Positions 22,077 to 30,305 of a stretch of DNA of 40,475 bases are shown piece after piece. Location: IMG/VR virus record IMGVR_UViG_3300032273_000072, positions 1 to 40,475 of that record; one strand, 5' to 3'. The position numbers and the translations under genes are program-made. How positions within the stretch are numbered: the first letter of the stretch is position 1; every line of letters begins with the position of its first letter. Source of the stretch: a virus. Below the pieces are notes generated by a model, which ran no database searches, was not told the DNA's origin, and worked only from the letters and a program-made list of their open reading frames with translations.

Positions 22077-22274
22077 TTAAAACGTTTGTTCGACACTGAT
22101 CCCTTGAGCTTCCCCCTCTTGATGTACATCAACGTCTAATCCGCCACCTGATTCGTAGTGACCATGATAGGGTTCATCATCATTGGTCGGTTGTTTGGCA
22201 GGAGAGGAATCACCATGTCCCCCTGCACAACCTGCTAACGCAAAAACGAATCCAATCAGGATTAATTTAGCCAT
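22077..22274 (-). CDS. Small lipoprotein
   Basis: A 65-aa protein with a lipoprotein signal: KLILIGFVFALAGC-AG, where LAGC is the lipobox and C16 the lipidated residue. The mature part is short, polar and His/Gly/Asp-rich (GGHGDSSPAKQPTNDDEPYHGHYESGGGLDVDVHQEGEA). AAGGA precedes the ATG. A Gly after the lipidated Ala-Gly start, not Asp, suggests the outer membrane. Phage-encoded lipoproteins often block re-infection by masking receptors or injection; that role is inferred only. Confidence 0.7.
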   Translation of the reverse strand: MAKLILIGFVFALAGCAGGHGDSSPAKQPTNDDEPYHGHYESGGGLDVDVHQEGEAQGISVEQTF

Positions 22275-22571
22275 TTCATATTCCTTATGTTTAATCAGCC
22301 CTAGCTTGAAATGCTTACTTATATCTCTCGATATGTTTGGTTTATGATGTTTATATGAAACTTGATTGTTACTGGGTTTTTGCTTTTTTGTGTGTAATTA
22401 TCCACGAAAATAACACAGATGTATAAAACGTCGTACAATAGTGACGTGAAAAGTTACATTTCATATATGAGCATTATTCGATATCTATCGTTAATAATTC
22501 CCGCCTTATGTGAGAGCCCGAAAGAAGCTTATCGATGACAGTGTGCAGGCATGCGTACTCTCCGGCCACTT
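22275..22571. other. Divergent intergenic region before the late genes
   Basis: Together with the terminator and 68 following bases this is a 390-base gap between the minus-strand lipoprotein operon and the plus-strand packaging genes. It must hold the lipoprotein promoter and possibly the start of late transcription. I see no ORF and no convincing promoter boxes. Confidence 0.4.
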
Positions 22572-22597
22572 GCCCAGCTAAACGCTGGGCTTTTTTG
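22572..22597 (+). terminator. Rho-independent terminator before HNH gene
   Basis: Perfect stem GCCCAGC / GCTGGGC with loop TAAAC followed by six T. It reads toward the packaging genes; late transcription would need to start after it or be antiterminated through it. Confidence 0.88.
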
Positions 22598-22665
22598 TTT
22601 CTCAATGTTGCATTTTATGCATCTGATGATGTAGTGATTGCGATTAATGCAACTAAGGGGTAATA

Positions 22666-22986
22666 ATGAAAACGCTTAAGCCGAGGATCACGAAGACGCT
22701 AGATCCTTCAGTCACACGAAAGAATGGAAACCGTTCAGCGACAGCCCGTACTTATGGTGGCAAATGGCAACGGATACGCAAGGCGGTATTAACGGATGAA
22801 CCACTGTGCAGGTTATGCCTAGCTGCAGGGATCACACAGCAAGCCGTGGAGATTGACCACATTATCCCGCTTTACTTGGGTGGTACTGATGAGAAGCCAA
22901 ACTTACAGCCGTTATGTTTTCTTTGTCACCAATTCAAAACGGCAACTGAAAACACCTTACGTAATCGTGACCGTAAACGCGACTGA
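22666..22986 (+). CDS. HNH endonuclease (packaging-associated)
   Basis: A 106-aa protein with the HNH fold: C-R-L-C (residues 43-46), VEIDHIIPLYLGGTDEKPNLQPLCFLCHQFKT, containing the D-H pair, the middle Asn and a second CxxC pair that bind zinc. In HK97-like phages such a nuclease lies next to the terminase genes and works with TerL in cutting cos. AAGGGG lies before the ATG. The N-terminus is basic (KPRITKTLDPSVTRKNGN). Confidence 0.92.
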   Translation: MKTLKPRITKTLDPSVTRKNGNRSATARTYGGKWQRIRKAVLTDEPLCRLCLAAGITQQAVEIDHIIPLYLGGTDEKPNLQPLCFLCHQFKTATENTLRNRDRKRD

Positions 22987-23159
22987 GAGGTGCAATAAGT
23001 TAGTGATGCCATGCTCGACTGTATAGCTTCTGTCTCCAGGTAACCCCGCACGATGCGTGTGGATAGGCAAGGGGGGGGCGGTCATAGTGGTACAGGTTGG
23101 GTCGGTAACCTCACCTTGCTCTCACGTAGAGAAAAAAAAGCACAGGTAATGGGGGTCGT
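22987..23159. other. Spacer between HNH and small terminase, candidate cos region
   Basis: 173 bases without a gene. Contains CACG-ATG-CGTG (a small dyad in CGCACGATGCGTGTGG) and a run of eight G followed by CGGTC at 23071. Packaging sites of this phage type are often GC-rich sequences beside HNH and TerS genes, so this is a plausible place for cos, but the overhang cannot be read from sequence alone. Confidence 0.3.
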
Positions 23160-23597
23160 ATGAATAATCACGATAAAAATGGCAAGGCTCACGAAAATAA
23201 TGACGGCGATGAGCCAGAAGTAAAAGTCATTATGATTGGGGAAGTTGCTGTTTCTGAAACAGATTATCTTCGCGCCGAATACCTTTTTGTGGCGGGTTAT
23301 ACCTCGGCAAAGATAGCCAACTGGCTAGGTGTAAAGGTGAAAGATATGACTGCAATTGGGCTCACAAAGGTGAATTGTAAGCTCACTTTTGACGCAAAAA
23401 TAATGCATTTATTCGCCATTGGTAAAGGGGCGCCGGTCATGACCACGTTCCTGAAGACCATGCCTTTTTATGATGAGGTTGATCAACGGCCACCGTCGAA
23501 AAAGACCAAAACCAAGAAAGAATTTGAGAAAGAAGATGCGGCGAGAGCCGGTAAAACGGGCAAGTTCAGAAAGTCTGGATTACGGAGTGTTAAGTGA
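23160..23597 (+). CDS. terS: Terminase small subunit (probable)
   Basis: A 145-aa protein immediately before TerL. Residues 33-60 (ETDYLRAEYLFVAGYTSAKIANWLGVKVKDMTAIG) form a helix-turn-helix like that of small terminases, which bind the packaging site and pass DNA to TerL. The C-terminus is lysine-rich (PPSKKTKTKKEFEKEDAARAGKTGKFRKSGLRSVK). The assignment rests mainly on position and HTH. The stop overlaps the TerL start region (GTGATGATG). Confidence 0.65.
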   Translation: MNNHDKNGKAHENNDGDEPEVKVIMIGEVAVSETDYLRAEYLFVAGYTSAKIANWLGVKVKDMTAIGLTKVNCKLTFDAKIMHLFAIGKGAPVMTTFLKTMPFYDEVDQRPPSKKTKTKKEFEKEDAARAGKTGKFRKSGLRSVK

Positions 23598-25267
23598 TGA
23601 TGCCACTGCAGTCTACAGCCAACCTGGATTGGGAAAAAAGGATCCTTGCAGGTGAAAGCATTATTCCCTTTGAGACGTATAACCAGTCCCTTGCTGATGA
23701 AGCCTGGGAAATTTTGAAGGAATTGAAGGTTGTTGATGCCCTGAGACAGCCAACGATTGGTGAGTCTCACCTGCCATGGTTACGCCAGTTCTGTGATGCC
23801 ATCTTTGGCTCTTACGACATTGAAGCAGAAGAGCAGATCATCAAAGAGATCTTGCTGCTTATTTCCAAGAAGAATTCTAAATCATCGACTGCAGCCGGCA
23901 TCATGCTGACTCTGTTGATTCTTAATACGCGAGCGTCTGCTGAGTTTTTGATTTTGGCGCCGACTATCGAGGTGGCCAACAACTCCTATCAACCTGCTCG
24001 GGACATGATAAAAGCGGACCCTGAACTTGAGCGCATTCTTAAAGTACAAGATCACGTCAGAACGATTACGGATATTGAAACCGGCTCGACTCTCAAGGTG
24101 GTGGCGGCTGAATCAGATTCTGTGTCAGGTAAGAAAGCCTCCGTCGTGCTGGTGGACGAGCTTTGGTTATTTGGTTCAAAGCCTAATGCTGAAAACATGC
24201 TGCGTGAAGCAACCGGTGGTTTGGCATCACGCCCTGAAGGGTTCGTGATTTATCTCACCACACAATCAGATAAACCACCGGCTGGTGTGTTTAGAACCAA
24301 GCTCGAGTACGCGCGGAAAGTGCGTGACGGTAAAACGAATGATCCTTATTTCCTCCCTGTGCTTTACGAATTTCCCCAAAGCATGATTAAGGATAAATCC
24401 TACCTTGAGCAGAAGTATTTCAAGTTAACGAACCCGAATATGGGACTCAGCGTGTCTGAAACCTTTTTAATTCGTGAGTTGGCAAAAGCCCAGGAAGATG
24501 GGGATGAAAGTCTCATCGGCTTCCTGGCTAAACACCTCAATATTGAAATCGACATGAACCTGCGTAATGACCGGTGGGTTGGGGCTGATTTTTGGTCTGA
24601 CTGCGCAACGGACGTGACACTCGCACGCATCCTTGAGGAGTCAGATGCCATTTCAATTGGCATTGATGGTGGCGGTTTGGATGACTTATATGGTTTGGCC
24701 GTGATTGGACGCCATGCCGAAACACAACGATGGATGTTTTGGACGCATGCCTGGGCGCATCCCATTGTCCTGAAACGACGCAAAGCACAAGCGCCACGTT
24801 TCAAGGGATTTGAGAAGGATGGGGATTTAACACTGGTCAAAGAAATTGGCGATGACATGGATGACATCGTTGCAACGGTCAGTGAAGTGGATGATAGCGG
24901 TTTACTTGTTCAAATAGGGATTGACCAACATGGCTTAGCATCGCTGGTGGAAGCCCTTATCGATGCACAAATTGATGAAGATAAAATCATCGGTATCTCC
25001 CAGGGCTGGAAGATGATGAGTGCGATTAAGACTGTTGAGCGACGCCTAGCCGACAAAAGTGCCGAGCATGATGGCTCGATGATGATGAAGTGGTGTGTCG
25101 GGAATGCCCGAACAAGACCTGTTGGTAATGCCGTCATGATCACCAAGCAAGAATCTGGCCCTGCAAAAATTGACCCACTCATGGCGTTGTTTGATGCCGC
25201 ATCGATTATGGCGCAAAACCCTGAAGGTGTAACCACACCACAAGTGTACAACTTGGAGGATGTGTAG
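23597..25267 (+). CDS. terL: Terminase large subunit
   Basis: A 556-aa packaging motor. The ATPase half has a Walker A-like ISKKNSKSSTAAG (the pattern of HK97-type TerL), DEL in ASVVLVDELWLFGSKP as Walker B plus catalytic Glu, and YLTTQSDKPP as motif III. The RNase H-like nuclease half begins ISIGIDGGGLDDLYGLAVIGRH and includes IGIDQHGLASLVEALID. Initiation at ATG 23597 or 23600; a GTG at 23594 is also in frame. The gene ends next to the portal start. Confidence 0.95.
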   Translation: MMPLQSTANLDWEKRILAGESIIPFETYNQSLADEAWEILKELKVVDALRQPTIGESHLPWLRQFCDAIFGSYDIEAEEQIIKEILLLISKKNSKSSTAAGIMLTLLILNTRASAEFLILAPTIEVANNSYQPARDMIKADPELERILKVQDHVRTITDIETGSTLKVVAAESDSVSGKKASVVLVDELWLFGSKPNAENMLREATGGLASRPEGFVIYLTTQSDKPPAGVFRTKLEYARKVRDGKTNDPYFLPVLYEFPQSMIKDKSYLEQKYFKLTNPNMGLSVSETFLIRELAKAQEDGDESLIGFLAKHLNIEIDMNLRNDRWVGADFWSDCATDVTLARILEESDAISIGIDGGGLDDLYGLAVIGRHAETQRWMFWTHAWAHPIVLKRRKAQAPRFKGFEKDGDLTLVKEIGDDMDDIVATVSEVDDSGLLVQIGIDQHGLASLVEALIDAQIDEDKIIGISQGWKMMSAIKTVERRLADKSAEHDGSMMMKWCVGNARTRPVGNAVMITKQESGPAKIDPLMALFDAASIMAQNPEGVTTPQVYNLEDV

Positions 25268-26533
25268 ATGGGGAAGATAGCCCGATTCTTTTTTGGTGCG
25301 CCGGCTAAAGAGGTGGTCGACAAGAGCCCTGAAGCGGAAACGTCACTTGATCCTCAAGCAATGAGCATTAACGAGCTGGTCGATATGTTGGGCGTCGGCG
25401 TGACAGCGTCCGGTGAGCCGGTGACTGAGACGACGGCCTTAAAGGTAACGACGGTTTACCGCTGTATCGAACTCATTGGTAGCAGCATTAAAGTACTGCC
25501 TTTTAATGTGCATGAAAGAAATGGGGATGCGCATCAACCGATCGATCACGACTACAACTGGCTGTTTAACTGTCGCGCCAATATCGACATGACCAGCTCA
25601 GATGCTTGGCAGTTTTTGATCACCTCAAAATTTACCCATGGTGATGGTTTCGCTGAGCTTATTCGAGCCAGTTACCGAAGCTCAAAAGTGATTGGTTGGA
25701 ACCCATTACATCCTGACAAAGTTGATCCGTTCAGAGATCGATTAACGGGTATCAAATATTACCGTGTTACTCGGGAGAATGGTGAGCAAGAAGTGTTGGA
25801 CCAGGCTGATGTCATTCAGTTGACTTCGCTGGGTTATGACGGACTGAGAAGCCCAAGTCCAATCACTTATGCGGCATCTGAAGCAATAGGCACAGCTATT
25901 GCGGGTCAGAAATGGTCAGGGAAATTCTTTGATGAAGGGGCAACGTTTGATTATGCCCTGAGTACTGATGCCAAGATGTCGCGCACCCAATTGAAAGACG
26001 TTAAAGACACAGTGATAGCCAGAGAAAAGAATTCACGGATGCCCTTGGTATTGTCGGGTGGTTTGAAACCCGCTCAACTCACTATTAACCCGCGTGATGC
26101 AGAAATATTGGCCTCGCGACTTTTTACGATAGAGGAGATTTGCCGAATTTTTGGTGTGTTTCCTTTCATGGTTGGGCATACGAACAAGTCGACATCCTGG
26201 CAATCGGGGCTTGAGTCTATGGGCTCTACGTTTGTTCGCTATACCTTGCTCAGTCACCTCACCCAGATTGAGCAGGAATTCAATTACAAGTTATGGCCTG
26301 CCAGAAGTAAACGGTTTCTCGATCACAATACCTCACAACTTGAGCGGGGTGATATGAAGTCCCGCTTTGATGCTTATCGCAGTGCATTGGGTCGAGCAGG
26401 CGAACCTGGTTGGATAAGCGTTAATGAAGTGAGGAAGCGTGAAAACATGGCACCGGCTGCCGATGGGGATGAACTCTTTAAGCCGGAAATTACTGAGGCA
26501 AATAATGGAGAGCAGTCTAATGCCGATGCCTAA
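25268..26533 (+). CDS. Portal protein (HK97 family)
   Basis: A 421-aa protein that forms the dodecameric DNA gate at the capsid vertex. Typical portal features are TTVYRCIELIGSSIKVLPFNVHER, DAWQFLITSKFTHGDGFAELIR, GWNPLHPDKVDPFRD, and IEEICRIFGVFPFMVGHTNKSTSWQSGLESMGSTFVRYTLLSHLTQIEQEFNYKLW. GGAGG before ATG 25268. The N-terminus overlaps nothing; the C-terminus overlaps the protease start by some 14-29 bases. Confidence 0.96.
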   Translation: MGKIARFFFGAPAKEVVDKSPEAETSLDPQAMSINELVDMLGVGVTASGEPVTETTALKVTTVYRCIELIGSSIKVLPFNVHERNGDAHQPIDHDYNWLFNCRANIDMTSSDAWQFLITSKFTHGDGFAELIRASYRSSKVIGWNPLHPDKVDPFRDRLTGIKYYRVTRENGEQEVLDQADVIQLTSLGYDGLRSPSPITYAASEAIGTAIAGQKWSGKFFDEGATFDYALSTDAKMSRTQLKDVKDTVIAREKNSRMPLVLSGGLKPAQLTINPRDAEILASRLFTIEEICRIFGVFPFMVGHTNKSTSWQSGLESMGSTFVRYTLLSHLTQIEQEFNYKLWPARSKRFLDHNTSQLERGDMKSRFDAYRSALGRAGEPGWISVNEVRKRENMAPAADGDELFKPEITEANNGEQSNADA

Positions 26534-27305
26534 AAATACCTATTTTCAGATGCTCTTTGAAAATCGTCATGTGGCCGATCGTAAGTTTGCCATTGAAAGT
26601 GCAGAGGGCAGTGATGACGCTGAAATCTTTCTTTATGACGCCATTGTTTCAGACAAAGACGAGGCTGAGTGGTGGGGTGGCGTTGACCCCGAGACGTTCG
26701 TCAATGCAGTGCGCGGAATCGATGCCAAGAACATTCACCTTCGAATTAACTCACCAGGTGGTTCGGTTTTTGCCGCTCGAACGATGGAGCAGGCATTGCG
26801 TGAGCACAAAGCGACCGTGACGGTACACATTGATGGATTGGCAGCTTCTGCAGCATCGTTCCTTGCGATGGCTGGTGACGAAATCATTATTGGCGAAGGC
26901 GCAATGATGATGATCCACAAGGCATGGACTGTCTCATGGGGAAATGCCGACGATTTATTGGCTGAAGCCGCATTACTAGAAAAACTCGATGGCACATTGG
27001 CTAAGACCTACGCAAAACGAGCGGGTGGGGATGAAAAAACCTTTTCCGATTATATGAGAAATGAAACGTGGTTTACGGCTGATGAAGCGGTAGCGGCAGG
27101 GATTGCCGATACGGTTTATGACGCAGAGCCAGCACCGAAAAAAGAAGGTAACACCAATAACGCAATACGTCCGAATTGGAATTGTAATGCCTTCCTTAAT
27201 GCAGTTAATCGGCCTGAAATTCAGGAATATGTCACAGATGAGCATCGTGACAGACAAATGCAACGATTGAACGTTTTAACCCGCTGCGCACTCGCAGTTA
27301 ATTAA
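26520..27305 (+). CDS. Head maturation protease, ClpP-like
   Basis: A 261-aa prohead protease that removes the capsid delta domain. ClpP fold: NIHLRINSPGGSVFAARTMEQAL, then GLAASAASFLAMAGDEIIIGEGAMMMIHKAW with the catalytic Ser in AASAAS and His in MMIHKA, and the acidic member probably in the LDGTLAKTYAKRAG helix. A Gly-Asp-rich N-terminus precedes. Two starts are plausible: ATG 26520 (GGAG nine bases upstream) and ATG 26505 (GAGG six bases upstream); both overlap the portal gene. Confidence 0.93.
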   Translation: MPMPKNTYFQMLFENRHVADRKFAIESAEGSDDAEIFLYDAIVSDKDEAEWWGGVDPETFVNAVRGIDAKNIHLRINSPGGSVFAARTMEQALREHKATVTVHIDGLAASAASFLAMAGDEIIIGEGAMMMIHKAWTVSWGNADDLLAEAALLEKLDGTLAKTYAKRAGGDEKTFSDYMRNETWFTADEAVAAGIADTVYDAEPAPKKEGNTNNAIRPNWNCNAFLNAVNRPEIQEYVTDEHRDRQMQRLNVLTRCALAVN

Positions 27306-27318
27306 CTAGGAGGGCTTT

Positions 27319-28581
27319 ATGTCCAAGCTTAAAGCATTGCGCGAGTCGCGCGACAAATTAGCGAAAGAAGCTAATGCACTAAACGATAAATACCCTGCAG
27401 ACAAACGCATGAGCGCGGAAGATGGCCAAAAGCTGGATGGCATTTTAGCTGACATCCAAGCGATTGATGGGGATATTCGCCGTGAGCAGCAGGTTGCTGA
27501 TTTAGCGTTGGAAAACGATGTTGACGACGGTGGTGTGAATAACACCTTGCGTGACAAACATACCAAAGAACCCAATAAACAGTCAGATGTGGCAGCCGCG
27601 ATGCGTGCTTACATGCTGGGTGGGGTCAGTGCTCTGACGCCTGAGCAGTATCAGTTAATGACGGCGCGTAGCCCTTCAGATGTTAATAATGCCATGAGCA
27701 CCACGGTACCGACTGAAGGGGGATATACCACCGCACCGGAATGGATCCGTCAGGTTGAACAAGCGATGAAAGCGTATGGCGGTATGTATAACGTATCAAC
27801 GGTGATGCGTACGGCTACGGGTAACACGATCAATTTCCCGACAACCGATGCGACGTCAGAGGAAGGTGAAATTGTTGGTCAAAATGCACCTGCCGGTACC
27901 AAAGATACCACCTTTGGCAATAAATCTATCGGCTCATATATGTACTCATCAAAGTCCATTGCCATTCCTTGGGAACTGCTGCAAGACAGTTTTTTTGATA
28001 TTGACGGTTATATCCAAGATTTACTGGGTATGCGTATCGGCCGTATCACCAATCGTCATTTCACGGTGGGAACCGGTACAAATCAGCCTGCAGGTATTGT
28101 TACTGGGGCTGCACTGGGTAAGAAGGGGAAAACGGGTCAAACCGCACTGGTGACCTATGAAGATCTTGTATCCCTTGAACACAGTGTGGATCCCGCTTAC
28201 CGCAATTCACCGGGTGTCGGTTATATGTTCCATGATACGACCCTTGAAGCTCTGCGTGTTATCAAAGACAAAAATGACCGTCCTATCTTCGTACCTGGCT
28301 ATGAAACGGGGAACCCTGGTGGTGCGCCTGACCGTATTTTGAACCGTCCTATCACCATCAATCAACACATGGCCGAAATGGCAGCAGATGCCAAATCCAT
28401 TCTGTTTGGTGCGCTGAATAAATACCGTATCCGTTTAGTGATGGATCTTCGCTTGTTCCGCATGACTGATAGTAAGTACACCGAAAAAGCACAAACAGGT
28501 TTTATCGGTTATCAACGTGCTGACGGTGCATTAATCGATGTGGGTGGGGCTGTGAAGTACTACCAGAACTCAGCCACTTAA
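27319..28581 (+). CDS. Major capsid protein (HK97 fold)
   Basis: A 420-aa protein. The first 80 or so residues are a charged coiled coil (SKLKALRESRDKLAKEANALNDKY ... AIDGDIRREQQVADLALEND), the delta domain that acts as scaffold and is cleaved by the upstream protease. The shell domain starts around MSTTVPTEGGYTTAPEW and includes GNTINFPTTDATSEEGEIVGQNAPAG, SSKSIAIPWELLQDSFFDIDGYIQDLLGMRIGRITNRHFTVGTG and AKSILFGALNKYRIRLVMDLRLFRM. Strong RBS (AGGAGGG) fits the high output needed. Confidence 0.97.
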   Translation: MSKLKALRESRDKLAKEANALNDKYPADKRMSAEDGQKLDGILADIQAIDGDIRREQQVADLALENDVDDGGVNNTLRDKHTKEPNKQSDVAAAMRAYMLGGVSALTPEQYQLMTARSPSDVNNAMSTTVPTEGGYTTAPEWIRQVEQAMKAYGGMYNVSTVMRTATGNTINFPTTDATSEEGEIVGQNAPAGTKDTTFGNKSIGSYMYSSKSIAIPWELLQDSFFDIDGYIQDLLGMRIGRITNRHFTVGTGTNQPAGIVTGAALGKKGKTGQTALVTYEDLVSLEHSVDPAYRNSPGVGYMFHDTTLEALRVIKDKNDRPIFVPGYETGNPGGAPDRILNRPITINQHMAEMAADAKSILFGALNKYRIRLVMDLRLFRMTDSKYTEKAQTGFIGYQRADGALIDVGGAVKYYQNSAT

Positions 28582-28599
28582 CTGTTATGGAGTATCCCA

Positions 28600-28803
28600 A
28601 TGGCTAACAAAAAAGCACTCGTACTTAAACGCCTGCGTGTATTTGATATCGGCCCAGGCATTGTTATCACCGGCCCTGAGAAAACGATTAATGAGTTAGA
28701 GGAGCTGGGCTTTGTTGATACAGCAAAAGCTGCGATTGACCATGAGCTTAAAGCAACGGGTCAGGAAGATGCCGTTAATTTAGAACAAGACGTGTTGGAG
28801 TAA
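28600..28803 (+). CDS. Small head-region protein, 67 aa
   Basis: Follows the capsid gene by 18 bases, with TATGGAG upstream. The sequence ANKKALVLKRLRVFDIGPGIVITGPEKTINELEELGFVDTAKAAIDHE contains a compact beta part then helix. Small proteins of this kind between capsid and connector genes exist in many HK97-like phages and may be minor head or decoration proteins; I cannot assign a specific family. Confidence 0.7.
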   Translation: MANKKALVLKRLRVFDIGPGIVITGPEKTINELEELGFVDTAKAAIDHELKATGQEDAVNLEQDVLE

Positions 28804-28808
28804 ACACT

Positions 28809-29126
28809 GTGTTGGATTCAGCGACCTCACCCATCAGTTTGAAAGACATGAAATTGCACCTGCGCGTGGATCATGACCATGAAGATTTGTATATCGAGTC
28901 ATTAACGGCTGCTGCCATTGCACTGTGTGAAGGGCGTCTGTTTCGGTCTTTTACTGAGGTGAGGACTGAGTATGGCTATTTACCGGCGCCATTGGTTTCA
29001 TGGGTCAAGCTGGCCACGCTGGAAATGTATGCTCAGCGTCGGCTGGCCACCGAGAAGCCATTAACGATGAGCCCTTTTTCCGAGCACCTGCTTGATAAGT
29101 ACATTGATTATTCCAAGGGGGTGTAA
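28809..29126 (+). CDS. Head-tail connector, gp6-like
   Basis: A 105-aa helical adaptor: ISLKDMKLHLRVDHDHEDLYIESLTAAAIALCEGRLFRSF, then PAPLVSWVKLATLEMYAQRRLATEKPLTMSPFSEHLLDKY, the DUF-type pattern of HK97 gp6 (binds the portal ring). Start is GTG at 28809 with GGAG eight bases before it. The stop overlaps the next ATG (TAATG). Confidence 0.88.
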   Translation: MLDSATSPISLKDMKLHLRVDHDHEDLYIESLTAAAIALCEGRLFRSFTEVRTEYGYLPAPLVSWVKLATLEMYAQRRLATEKPLTMSPFSEHLLDKYIDYSKGV

Positions 29127-29446
29127 TGGACGTTGGGCGAATGAACCATCGAATCACGATTGAAAGTTCAGACCGATCGCATGTTGATGCTGCTGGTCAG
29201 CCAATTACAGAGTATGCAGAGATCTGTTCTGTCTGGGCCAATGTGCGTTTTGAGCGTGGCATAGAGGCCATGAGAAATGGTATCGACACGGCTGTGCGGC
29301 GTGGCAGCGTACGTCTTCGGTATAGAGAGGACATCGATGAGGACATGCGTCTTATTCATAGAGGGATGACCTATGCCATTACCAACGTATTACCTGATGA
29401 AGAAACGATGGAATTTATGGACCTCTTGATTGAGAAACGTTCATGA
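29126..29446 (+). CDS. Head closure protein (SPP1 gp16-like)
   Basis: A 106-aa beta-rich protein: GRMNHRITIESSDRSHVDAAGQPITEYAEICSVWANVRFERGIEAM ... VRLRYREDIDEDMRLIHRGMTYAITNVLPDEETMEFMDLLIEKRS, the recognised head-closure pattern (R-x-x-I-x-R at the start, I-x-x-G-x-x-Y-x-I later). It plugs the portal channel and connects to the tail. The ATG overlaps the previous stop by one base and its own stop overlaps the next ATG. Confidence 0.9.
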   Translation: MDVGRMNHRITIESSDRSHVDAAGQPITEYAEICSVWANVRFERGIEAMRNGIDTAVRRGSVRLRYREDIDEDMRLIHRGMTYAITNVLPDEETMEFMDLLIEKRS

Positions 29447-29940
29447 AAATGCATGTGGATGTGAGTCGCATTGATGCTTATGTCGACAGCCTCAAAGAAG
29501 ACGTTGTTGATGCTGTGTTCTCCGGCACGAAAGAGGCCGCTCAAACGATTAAAGCGTCGCTCGATGCTGAAGGAAAGAAACGGTTTGGTCGCAGTGATTT
29601 CATCATTTCAGGGCGCAGTAGTTTTTCTGTTAATGAGGTGGGTTTCGCTGTGTATAACGTGATGCCCCAGTGGAACAAAACGGTGTCAGAAAATGCCACA
29701 CAGGGAACGTCGAATGCTAACTTTCTTAACTTTATCGAGTATGGCCAGGTTAGACACCACCCTGTGTACCTGGATAGAAAGACGGGCGAGTGGAAAACGA
29801 ATAGCAAGGTGACGGTGGCGGAATACAAAAGAAAATCCGTTCCGTTCTTTTTCCCTGCAGTCCATAAAGGCAAAACGCAGGCTCGACTGAATTTTGAAGA
29901 GCGGTTTTTTAAGGTACTGAATGCAAGGCGGGCAACATGA
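29443..29940 (+). CDS. HK97 gp10-like tail completion protein
   Basis: A 165-aa protein of the gp10 group: starts with a helical region (VDVSRIDAYVDSLKEDVVDAVFSGTKEAAQTIKASLDAEG), then a beta-rich part with NFLNFIEYGQVRHHPVYLDRKTG and an RNN-type end (FFFPAVHKGKTQARLNFEERFFKVL). Completes the tail top during head-tail joining. Translationally coupled (ATGA) to both neighbours. Confidence 0.78.
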   Translation: MKMHVDVSRIDAYVDSLKEDVVDAVFSGTKEAAQTIKASLDAEGKKRFGRSDFIISGRSSFSVNEVGFAVYNVMPQWNKTVSENATQGTSNANFLNFIEYGQVRHHPVYLDRKTGEWKTNSKVTVAEYKRKSVPFFFPAVHKGKTQARLNFEERFFKVLNARRAT

Positions 29941-30296
29941 CGCTTGAAGAAAAGATGTATGCCGTTGTGTCACCGGTGGTGCATCAATGCTTCCCCGTAA
30001 AAGGTCCGTTTGCGATCCACGCACCGGTCGCTATTTGGGAAAGGCTCGGTGGTACTCCTATTTACTTTATGGATAACACTGCAGCTGATAAGTCGCACGC
30101 GATCGTAAGGGTCACATTCTTTGAAACGACGGCAATAAAAGCCGCAACAACAATGAAAGAGATCGAGAAAGCCATGGTGGGTACCGATGTATTTTTATCA
30201 TCACCACGCACCGAACCCGTAACGATAGCAGATGAAAACCCTGATGGGTTTTACATATTAGCTCAAGATTTCAACGTGTGGTTTACCACCAATTGA
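29937..30296 (+). CDS. Tail terminator protein (DUF3168-like)
   Basis: A 119-aa alpha/beta protein: EEKMYAVVSPVVHQCFPVKGPFAIHAPVAIWERLGGTPIYFMDN ... HAIVRVTFFETTAIKAATTMKEIEKAMV ... GFYILAQDFNVWF. Size, position before the tube gene and the pattern V-x-V-x-x-x-E-x-x-x-x-A-x-x-x-x-x-x-V fit tail terminators that cap the tail tube (lambda gpU role). Overlaps the upstream stop by four bases. Confidence 0.75.
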   Translation: MTLEEKMYAVVSPVVHQCFPVKGPFAIHAPVAIWERLGGTPIYFMDNTAADKSHAIVRVTFFETTAIKAATTMKEIEKAMVGTDVFLSSPRTEPVTIADENPDGFYILAQDFNVWFTTN

Positions 30297-30305
30297 GGAG
30301 GCTTC

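Noticed and set aside
24400-24867. Long antisense ORFs in terminase, capsid and J genes
   Set aside because: Shadow frames of strongly supported genes, with no ribosome sites or recognisable protein features.
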